64,000 bases of DNA from the NCBI GenBank assembly GCA_963383645.1, contig OY726565.1, positions 30,064,034 through 30,128,033 of the forward strand. Reading direction: 5' to 3'. The position numbers and the translations under genes were made by a program. The stretch comes from Muscardinus avellanarius. Taxonomy: Eukaryota > Chordata > Mammalia > Rodentia > Gliridae. A model generated the notes under the pieces. It did not search any database. It was given only the letters and a program-made list of their open reading frames with translations, and was not told where the DNA came from. Positions 55,875 through 64,000 of this stretch are shown one piece after another; within the stretch, counting starts at the first letter, position 1; each line of letters begins with the position of its first letter.

Positions 55875-57490
55875 GAGATTCAACTAAAATCATTGAGACT
55901 TCATCGAGGATCATTTTCTTCCTCTCTCCTATTTCCTTCCCTTCCTTTCCATGCATATAACTTTCAAGAGTACTCACTAATAAACCTCCTACACTCTGAT
56001 CTCCATGATTTCTGAGGAAACCCAAATTCATGCATGGTTCAACTTTAAATCTCATGCCATTTTAAGCAAATCAGTCCCTGCATCCTCATGAAGTTTATCT
56101 ATGATAAATTTGAATCAACCTAGAGCAGTGGAGACCTTTCTGTAATGTCCGTGGAAAACCATATTTGCTTTAGTTTTTCTCACATCTAGTTATCTCTTCC
56201 TCACCATTAATTCTTGAATCCCTTTTAAAAGGCAAAATTAATTCTCTTTTCTACAATGAGGATATTTGAGTGAAAATGTCCACATAAGGTAAAACAATAA
56301 AAAATCTATACCAAATACCACACACCATTATAGTGCATGGTTTGGCATACAGTTACTGGAAAGATCTGAGAATATGTTTGGTAATAAATCAGTCTACCTC
56401 TCAATTTGACATATAGTCTGGTCAGCATTAGCTTTGAGTCATAGCTACATACTTGGTAGACATTTTGTGTACAGGGGTCAGTGGTTCCTTAGTCTAACTA
56501 TCTCTACCCTCTTATGTCAGCTCCCACTAATATAGGTATAATATTTTTTATTTCTGAAGATTTTATTATGCCTATTATTTAGCATTAGCATATAAAACAC
56601 AAAGTGGTAAGGCTAGACAGATCTGCAAAGTTGATCAGATTCAAGTCTTTACCAATTATGAAAAGAAAAACAATAAAACATTCTATTCCTTATCTCTCTC
56701 AGCCATCAGAAAATGAAAGAAATGAACTCAAAACTTAAGCATGCTTCCTGCCCATTTGCTACTCCAGAAAATATTTACTATAAGGAGAAATGGAAATGGA
56801 TGTCATGAGGAAAGATTTTACCATCCAGCATTGATATGTAAGTTCACATGTACTTGCTAACTCACATGACACAAATGTACCCATTGCCACAGGTCCCTTA
56901 TCACAGCCTCTCAAAAATTATGCTTTAAAAATGGGTGGTTTAATAAATAAATTATGCTTTACAAATAAATCCACAATGGCTTACAAGAACAAAATTAGTT
57001 TTCACTCATACTAATTGTCCATCATAGATCTACTCTATATTATCTTCATTCTAGGACCCAGACTAAAGAAGAAGCTCTGACCTGTTTCCTATTAAATATT
57101 TAGTAAATAATAAAATAGTGTTAGAGGAAGAAAGTTTTAATTTTCATACCACGTTCCTGGCATAGGGAAAAATAGATTATTTTTTTAATTTAAATTTTTA
57201 GAAAACTAAGCAATAAAGTGCTTTTCTAGACACAATATGCTTCCTATGGAAAGGGGGTTTTTGTTTTCTAGGTTGGAAGGTTTTCACTGATTACTTTCAA
57301 AGAATATAGTGCAGGAAAATGTGCCGTCCACTTTGCAGTATGAAGAAGTCAAGTCTGGAATGCTTTGTTCTGTCACTCAAGATCGTGGTAGTGATGACCA
57401 AGGCAATATCAGTTGATCATTTACAAAGCCTACTATCTATTAGCTGAGCTCCTGATTAACTTCTCCAGCTTTGACTTCTTTTATAATGTG
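55875..57490. other. Intergenic DNA, nothing assignable
   Basis: AT-rich unique sequence with no assignable repeat or gene. Confidence 0.5.
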
Positions 57491-57492
57491 GA

Positions 57493-57801
57493 CATTAAAT
57501 GTCCCTCCAAGACTCATATATTGAAGGCTAGGCTCTCAGTGTAGCAATGTTCAGAGGTGGGCTTTTGGGAAATGAGGGATCTTGAGGGCTCTGACCACAT
57601 CAGTGGATGGCTTCATAACTGAATGATCTATTGGGAGATGGTAGAAACTGTGGGAGGTGAGGCCCAGTAGAAGGAGGTGGCTCACTGGGGTGTGCCCTGG
57701 AAGGGTAGATTTTGTTTCCAGCACCTTCTTCTCACTGGCATTCATTTTCTTCCTCAAGTGCTTCTCTCTCTCTCTCCTCTTTGTCTTTCTGTCTCTGTCT
57801 G

Positions 57802-57837
<36 letters not shown>

Positions 57838-58040
57838 CTCCCAGGCACCCATCACTGGGTCAACAGCTTTGCCTTTTGCCCTTTGGGACTGTCTCCCTGC
57901 CCTGATGTTCTGCTTTACTTTAGGCCCAGAAACAAGTGATCATAGACTAAATCTTCTCAAACCATTAGCCAAAATAAATCTTCCCTCTTTTAATATGTTT
58001 AACTGATACAGTTTGTTACAGTGATGGAAAAGCTGACTAG
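57493..58040 (+). mobile_element. MaLR-type LTR with an expanded CT tract
   Basis: Sense-strand MaLR order: 'aaatgtccctccaagactca', 'tgttcagaggtgggcttttg', 'gaggtgaggcccagtagaag', CT tract, 'atgttctgctttactttagg', 'ccaaaataaatcttccctct' (AATAAA) and 'gtgatggaaaagctgacta'. The (CT)n at 57761-57840 gives overlapping Ser/Leu-rich frames of 75 to 109 codons that are repeat artefacts. Confidence 0.68.
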
Positions 58041-58262
58041 CAGAGTTTCCAAGCCAGTTAAAAACCTTCTGAGGCCTCATACCTGCCACAGAAGGTGCTT
58101 CAGCCAAGTTATCAGCCCAGTGTCAGTCACCCCTCTAAAAACAAAAACTCTTGAGAGTTCTAGTTCAACAATATATCCTAATATTACAGTTTGGGAATCA
58201 GTACTCTGAAAATATGAGTCTGAAATGGTCCAAACTCCAAAATGTGGACATTGTTTTTGTTG

Positions 58263-58361
58263 TTCTTGTTTTTTTTTGGTTTTTTTTTTGGTTTTTTTTT
58301 TTTTTTTTTGGTGGTACTAGAGTTCCTGGAAACCCTTCTACCTCCGGGCTACACTCTCAGA

Positions 58362-58409
<48 letters not shown>

Positions 58410-58518
58410 TTTTTTTTGAAAGAGGGTCTCTTAAGCCAGCAAGGCTTCAAACCTGCACGATCCTCCTGTCTCTTCCTCCCAAGCACAGGGATTACAAGCG
58501 TGCGCCACCAGGCCCGGC
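58263..58518 (-). mobile_element. B1-dID SINE with (GT)n in its linker
   Basis: Long poly(T) (58263-58309), dID complement 'agttcctggaaacccttcta', a (GT)n at 58364-58408 in place of the A-rich linker, B1 head ending 'gcgccaccaggcccggct'. The 153-codon plus frame crosses this SINE and is not a gene. The flanks 'aaaatgtggacattg' (58239) and 'aaaatgtggatattg' (58521) form a 15-bp target-site duplication with one mismatch. Confidence 0.93.
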
Positions 58519-58904
58519 TCAAAATGTGGATATTGTGATAGCACAATACTTGATATCATATGACAGGTCACAGTCAAATTGCCTTCAGACTATATACATG
58601 AAAGACACATGAATACATAAATTTTGTATTTAGGCTTGAATCTTATCCTCAAGATTTCTCATTTATTATATGCAAAATTTCAAAATTTCCAGAAATCCCA
58701 AGTCTGAACCACTTTTTATCCAAAGCATTTAAATTAAGGGATATTTAAGGTGTACTTGATGTTCTGGCTTCACTGAAATGTTTGCCCAAAATTATCTTAA
58801 TTTTGGACATTTATTTTCCATGTAAAATAAAGCAAAACACCTCTGTCTCCTGATTCTCTTTCTAATTTTTGTGTTTTACTCGTCCTTATCAAAAATTTTG
58901 TGTG

Positions 58905-59112
58905 AGCCAGGCATGGGGGTGCACGCTTATGACCCCAGTACTTGGAAGGCTGAGACATGAGGATCTCAGTTCTCAGACAACCTTTCTGCTACTGAGTGAG
59001 TCCCTCTGCAAAGTAGTGAGAAGCTGTTTCAAAATAAAGAATTAAAAAAAGGGATGGGGGTATAGCTTGGAGGTAGAATGCCCCTGGGTTCCATCCCCAG
59101 TACCAAAAATAT
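58905..59112 (+). mobile_element. B1-dID SINE
   Basis: 'gccaggcatgggggtgcacg' head to 'ggttccatccccagtacc'. Confidence 0.92.
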
Positions 59113-61160
59113 AAATAAAAATAAGTTGTGTGTAGATTTAGGGGTTTGTCTTCAATCCCTTTTTTAGTCCACAGCATTGAAGGAACCTTGTCACACAGGG
59201 GTTTGAGTCATTATAGAATAACAAAAAAGAGAGACTGGCATTAAAACAAGGAAGAAATAGAAAAGCAGCCAAAAAAGAGTAAGAATAAATGGTCTAAATG
59301 GATAGTTCATGAAAATATTTAAATAAAAAGGAGCTTGTTTTAATAGGCAAATTAAAACAAAAAGCAAAAACGCATCCTCAACAGCACGTCTGCTTATCTA
59401 TTTAACAAAGGACTATTCTTGGGACTTTAGGGAGAGGTAACATATAAGTAAGCCCTTTATTCCCATGCATAGCATTATTGAAGCCAGTCACATCTCGATC
59501 GAAGGAGTTCAGGTTGCCAAGAGTACTGCCCCACCCCGATACACCATAATGTCTAAATTTGTCACTTCTTTGGGTTAAGATATATAGGACCATTGATGAG
59601 GAATTAATATGATTGTAGTGTTTTATTCTCTCATTTATCAAGATCTTGAGACAAAAAGACAGAATGAGGAAGAAATATTCCTAGAAAATGAGAAAGTAAT
59701 GTTCCAGCTCCATAGCAGCAGTACAGGACCTCCTGAGAAAACTTAAACCCACTGCCCATAATCTCCTTCCATCTCTTCCTAAGCCACTTCAAGTATGTGT
59801 GGAATCTCATGAAAAGGGTATGCCCATTCCACATGTACCTTCAAAGCAAAAGACTTTCCTTCCTAGTTAGATTTCTTAGATGTGCTCCACATCTAAGAAA
59901 CAGCAGACCACAGGCCCCTTCTGCCATGAGAACAGTCAAAGGGAGCCTCACCAAAGAAAACCCCACACATGGAAACTCTGGAGAGCAGAGGGTGGCCTTT
60001 AGTGTCTGAGAAGCTAACTTGGAGAAGGAGGGAAACAGCTGTGAAGAGGGGATGCAATCTGTCTGGTTAAGGCAGGATCAAAACATGCTTCACAGAAGTG
60101 ATAGTACCACGCATTGCACTGCGGTTGATGAAGCAACAGTAGCTAGCTGTCACCAGGAGCACCATGGCTTTGGGAGGTGGATGCACTCACAACAGGAGCC
60201 CATCCAAGACCAGGGTGTTCAAAGAATAAAATTAAAGACACTGGAAAGAGGATGATAAGCATTAACCAAGGCACCAGAGCTCCAGTGGAGGAAGCCAGCC
60301 TTACCATATTTTATAGAAAGACTAGCACTGGCCACAAGGAAGCCACCTGTTACTTCTGAGCATGCCAGTAAGCCAAGGAGGCTTTTGCTCAGCTAGCACT
60401 GTGCCAACATATTAACTGTATGCCCTGCAAAGAGCAAGTCTTCAGCCCCATGCCACACTTTTCTTAGGATGTGTACTGTGTTCAGGCCTAAATGTCAGCC
60501 TAGCAGTAGTTCTGCCTTGTGGAACTCAGAAAAAAGTGCCAGGAAATGAGCTGGAAACTCTTAAAAATAATGTGTATTTTACATGTTGTGAGAATGTTCT
60601 CATGTAATTATACCCACATAGATAAAAAATGAAAATGTGAATTGGTCAATGCTATTTTGTTTTTTCTAGGTTTTCAGAAAGAAAAAGCACATGATAGTAT
60701 ATGTTTTGCAAGAAATTTTATTCTACAGTGAGAAATGACTTTATTTTCTTTTCCCTTGAATGCACTACTCAGTAATCTGATAATATAGTAACTCTCAAAT
60801 TTGACCTAACCATTACATTCCTGGAAACAAACATTTCTACTTGCTTGATGTTGTTCACCTGATGTTTAAAACTTAGCATGTGGTCTCTCATTCACATCAG
60901 ATGTCTCTATGCCTCATTGTAAATATTTAAACCAAACCACACTTGGACATCCCAAGAAGCTTTCCCTTAGGATTGTGATTGTGTACACAGAAGCTCTGGA
61001 AAAACATGATACATGGGTTGAGGATCAAACAAAGGGCTCTCTCCAGGGCAGAGCGTGAAGCTGACAGGGAGAGTGAGGCAAGCAAAAGCTGGTGAGGAGA
61101 CTGGGTGAAACAGACCTCTTGTTTCCATTTCACAACAATTACATTTAACAAAGCAAGCTC
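59113..61160. other. Intergenic DNA, nothing assignable
   Basis: 59640-60470 is less AT-rich and holds several frames of 60 to 79 codons on both strands. I looked for ribosomal-protein or other processed-pseudogene signatures and found none I could name. An old unassigned LTR is possible. Confidence 0.4.
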
Positions 61161-61162
61161 TC

Positions 61163-61390
61163 AGCTGGGTACAGTGGTGCATGCCTATAATTTCAGTACC
61201 TGGGAGGCTGAGACAAGGAGGATCACAGGTTTGAGACCAATGCACAGTCACTTAGTGAGACCCTGCTAAAAAATAAAATAAAATAAGGCTAAGGCTGAGA
61301 GTATAGTTCAGAGATAGAATGTCCCTAGGTTCAGTCCCTGGAGCCAAACAAATACATACACCACACACCAAAAAAAAAAAAAAAAAAAAA
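61163..61390 (+). mobile_element. B1-dID SINE with poly(A)
   Basis: 'gctgggtacagtggtgcatg' head, linker, dID tail 'gagtatagttcagagataga', and an A-run of about 22 bases. Confidence 0.9.
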
Positions 61391-61789
61391 GCAGGCTTCA
61401 TACACAAAGATATAAAAGATATAAAACCTCTTTGGATGAAATTCTATTCTTCTTATGACTAAAAATATTAAACTTTAGGAAAAATGACTTATGTCTTATA
61501 GTTCATATTCGTTCATGTCGAATTTCATTGACCTCTATAAAACAAGGCCAAATACACTTCATATTTATCATATTCTTAGAACTGCTAATAGATTTGAGCC
61601 TTGCTCCACATGAATAGTTCTACAGTGTCAGAAAAACTCCATGGAAATGCACAGGCTTGTGGTCCCCAGAGTAAGGAGCAGTCAAACCATTTCAGGGTTC
61701 CATGATTCAAGGGGACCTGGTCGCCATAAGCCCAACTGCTGTTACTTGCCTTGCGTGAGCACATCTGTGTAAAACCAACACACGATGAA

Positions 61790-62042
61790 GAAGAGAGGAA
61801 TCACGTGGCAGAAGGCACAAGAGACCGGCCTGTGTGTCTAAAGCCAGTCACTGGTAAAGACTGCTGCCATCCGAAGCTAAGGAAAAGGTATTGGAGAGCT
61901 AGCCCCCTACAGCCTTCAGAGAGGCTGTGCTCCCACCAGCACTGATTTGGGACTTCTAGCCTCCAGAACTATGGAGGAATAAACATGCACTCTTTTAAAC
62001 TACCAGTTTGTGGTAACTTCATTATCACGGTCCTAAGACCCT
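61790..62042 (+). mobile_element. MaLR/MLT1-like LTR 3' part
   Basis: 'gggacttctagcctccagaa', 'ggaggaataaacatgcactc' (polyadenylation signal), 'taccagtttgtggtaacttc' and a 'cctaagacc' end. Confidence 0.6.
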
Positions 62043-62710
62043 GGCACTGCCCGGCCACTTCTGAACCAGGTATCTGGCCAGCAGCACCCTGACCCAGTCA
62101 TTGCTGGCCACACTGGACCTGTTCGGCCACGTCCAAGCTTCCTCGCTGTCTGGATTACTGATAAATGCTCCTTTCAACAGCTACTACTAATTTTTCCCAA
62201 GTAGTTCCAGTTACTTTTTCCACATCTGGCTTACTCCAAAGAGTTCCAGAGGTTTATGAAATGTTTGGAAAACCAGAGGTTTCTTCTTTCAAAAGGAAAA
62301 AAAAAAAACCCAAAACTCTCTCATCTTAAACCTCTCTCCCAGCATGACCTTAAAAGGGATGAAATTATAGGTTATTATGGATAGTTTTAAAACTCAAATT
62401 TGAAGACTAGTTCAGGGATTTTCCCTTCTGGGGAGAGCACAGAGAAGAGAGACCATAGACGTTTCTACCCTAGGCTGGCTTTCCACTGTGCTTCATGTCC
62501 AGTTTAGAGACAATGGTACCTGGCTTTCTTTACAGTGTTAAAGAAGAAAGAAACATTTTCTCAAACTAAAACCTACCAGTTGCTTCAGAGTGTAGAACAG
62601 AGCTCTCTCCCCACATACACATGATCTGAGTCAAGTCATTTATCTTCTCTAGGCAAGTTTTATTATCGCTTAAGGCATTGAAATGATTCTTTATAAGAGC
62701 CACTACACCA

Positions 62711-62922
62711 GAGCAGGGTGTGATGGCCCATGATTATAATCCCAGTACTCGGGAGGCTGAGACAGGAGGGTCCCTGGTTCACACCAGGCTCAACAACTTA
62801 GCGAGACCATCAGCAACATAGTAAGACCCTGTTTCAAAATAAAAAATAAAATATAGCTGGGAGTGTTGCTTAAAGGTAGAATCCAGTACCAACCCCAGTA
62901 CCAAAAAAAAAAAAAAAAAAAA
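62711..62922 (+). mobile_element. B1-dID SINE with poly(A)
   Basis: 'gcagggtgtgatggcccatg' head to 'aatccagtacc', with a short internal repeat 'ccagtacc' in the dID end and an 18-base A-run. A short MIR remnant ('gtcaagtcatttatcttctc') lies just left at about 62625-62700. Confidence 0.88.
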
Positions 62923-63678
62923 GCACCAAAAAAATCTGATTGATTTACAAACAGCTTGGTCAAAGTCTTTACTCTTATGTTTTCTAACCTAAATTAGAGC
63001 ATTAAACACTTTTTAAAATTTTTAATTATTAGCACATATTAACTTTTTGGAATAATGGGTTTCTGTGTTACATTTTCATACATACATATAAAGTACTTCA
63101 TCATATACTAAAAATGTCTTTTCTCCAGCTTTGATGCAGATATTTTATTCATAGCTTGGGTTGGCTTTTTAGCCTCTCTTACTTCCCTCTACCTTTTATT
63201 AGAAGAGCCTTTAGCTTTTAGGAGTCATGATGTGCGTTTATGGATTTCGTCCCAGTCATTGTCAGCAGGAATGGAAATTGCTTTGTGTGAAAGCCTGTCA
63301 AGCTATAGAAGAATCTGAGTGAAAGACAGGAGATATGGCTACAATGGTGGCCATCCATTCTTTTTGCCCAAAGAAGTAGTTGAGGGAGACATTATCTTGA
63401 AGAAGTGGTGGGTGGAGTACAGCCAAGAGGAATGTGAAGGTCAAGCAAAAGTTTCTCTCCCACATGCAGAATTTTGGGTGTACTTCTTGATAAAACAGGG
63501 AATTTGGAAGGGCAGATGTTCATGTAGCAATATTAGTAATCCTCGTAGGAAAATGCTTGAGTGAGCATACCATTTATCTGTCAAGGTGAATTAAACTTGC
63601 TGTTTCATCTAAAAAAGTTTGGGAACCTAACCTTAATTTCTGGAAATATAACAATCTACTGATAAAAATGACAGCCAT
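62923..63678. other. Intergenic DNA, nothing assignable
   Basis: Includes an 81-codon frame at 63319-63564 with no recognisable motif. Confidence 0.45.
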
Positions 63679-63679
63679 A

Positions 63680-63869
63680 GCCAGGTGTCATGGTGCATGC
63701 CTGTAATCCCAGGATTTAGGATGCTGAGATAGGAGGACTACAGGTTCAAAGCCAGCCTTTAGCTAAGTGAGATCCTGTTTCAAAATAAAAAATAAAAAGG
63801 GCTGGCACGGCGGGTGTATCTTGGAAGTTGAACGCCCTGGGATCAATTCCCAGGGGAAAAAAAAAAAAA
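63680..63869 (+). mobile_element. B1-dID SINE
   Basis: 'gccaggtgtcatggtgcatg' head, linker, dID tail 'gggtgtatcttggaagttga' to 'atcaattcccagg', A-run. Confidence 0.9.
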
Positions 63870-63988
63870 GTCAGAGATGATTCCTTTAAACTTAAAATCC
63901 TGTTTCTTTTTAAGTGTGTAGAATTGTGCTTAACCAACATTATACCCACAATCCACATGTGGCCATTTAAATTTAAATTTTAAATTTT

Positions 63989-64000
63989 AAGCTGAGTGTG
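63989..64000 (+). mobile_element. Start of another B1-type SINE, cut by the window edge
   Basis: 'agctgagtgtg' matches the first bases of the B1 head; the rest is outside the window. Confidence 0.45.

Noticed and set aside
57657..58006. Overlapping Ser/Leu-rich frames resembling signal peptides
   Set aside because: Produced by a (CT)n tract inside a MaLR LTR.
58151..58612. A 153-codon plus-strand frame
   Set aside because: It runs through the poly(T), linker (GT)n and antisense body of a B1-dID SINE with a visible target duplication.
59640..60470. Possible processed pseudogene in a less AT-rich block
   Set aside because: Compared by eye with several small ribosomal proteins; only chance short matches such as HGNSG were found, with no collinear similarity.

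Overview
The window is gene-free mammalian intergenic DNA. I found no exon, splice-bounded coding region, conserved protein domain or structural RNA gene. The longest open frames (up to 168 codons) are chance frames, frames inside repeats, or LINE-1 ORF2 pieces. About 30 SINE copies are B1-dID elements: a 7SL-derived B1 head joined to a shortened tRNA-like ID tail. That SINE type points to a rodent outside the mouse/rat family, most likely in or near the squirrel-dormouse-mountain beaver group, possibly a beaver relative. The species call is inference.

Layout. 1-17.8 kb: low-complexity intergenic DNA with B1-dID SINEs, (CA)n tracts, MIR, L2, MaLR LTRs and one L1 3' end. 17.78-23.88 kb: a three-level nest of retroelements. 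A B1-dID SINE is split by an old minus-strand composite element, which is split by a young plus-strand copy of the same family, which carries a SINE in its A-rich tail. 23.9-33 kb: SINEs, a MaLR LTR, an IAP/ERVK-like solo LTR, an L1 3' end, and an L2 split by an MLT1-like LTR. 33.1-37.1 kb: a complete young minus-strand copy of the composite element with a perfect 16-bp target-site duplication. 37.1-48.1 kb: sparse old repeats. 48.15-49.2 kb: a partial composite copy of intermediate age. 50.68-54.6 kb: a decayed MaLR provirus interrupted by a 5'-inverted L1 with a perfect 14-bp target-site duplication. 54.6-64 kb: SINEs and MaLR LTRs.

The main result is the composite element. Its young form runs 5' to 3': (i) a GC-rich module of two ~121-125-bp repeats; (ii) ~170-190-bp monomers resembling a LINE-1 5' UTR array; (iii) a GC-rich VNTR whose 52+48-bp dimers form 200-bp higher-order units; (iv) a ~370-bp 3' domain with a CCAAT box, ending in sequence shared with the 3' end of the L1 at 51.5-53.3 kb; (v) an A-rich tail. 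It has no L1-like ORF. Target-site duplications and A-rich tails indicate mobilisation in trans by L1. The plan is analogous to primate SVA and LAVA elements, but the modules are unrelated as far as I can see. I know of no such element described in rodents but could not search. Comparing copies suggests that the original YY1-like 5' site decayed and the GC-rich module was added upstream.
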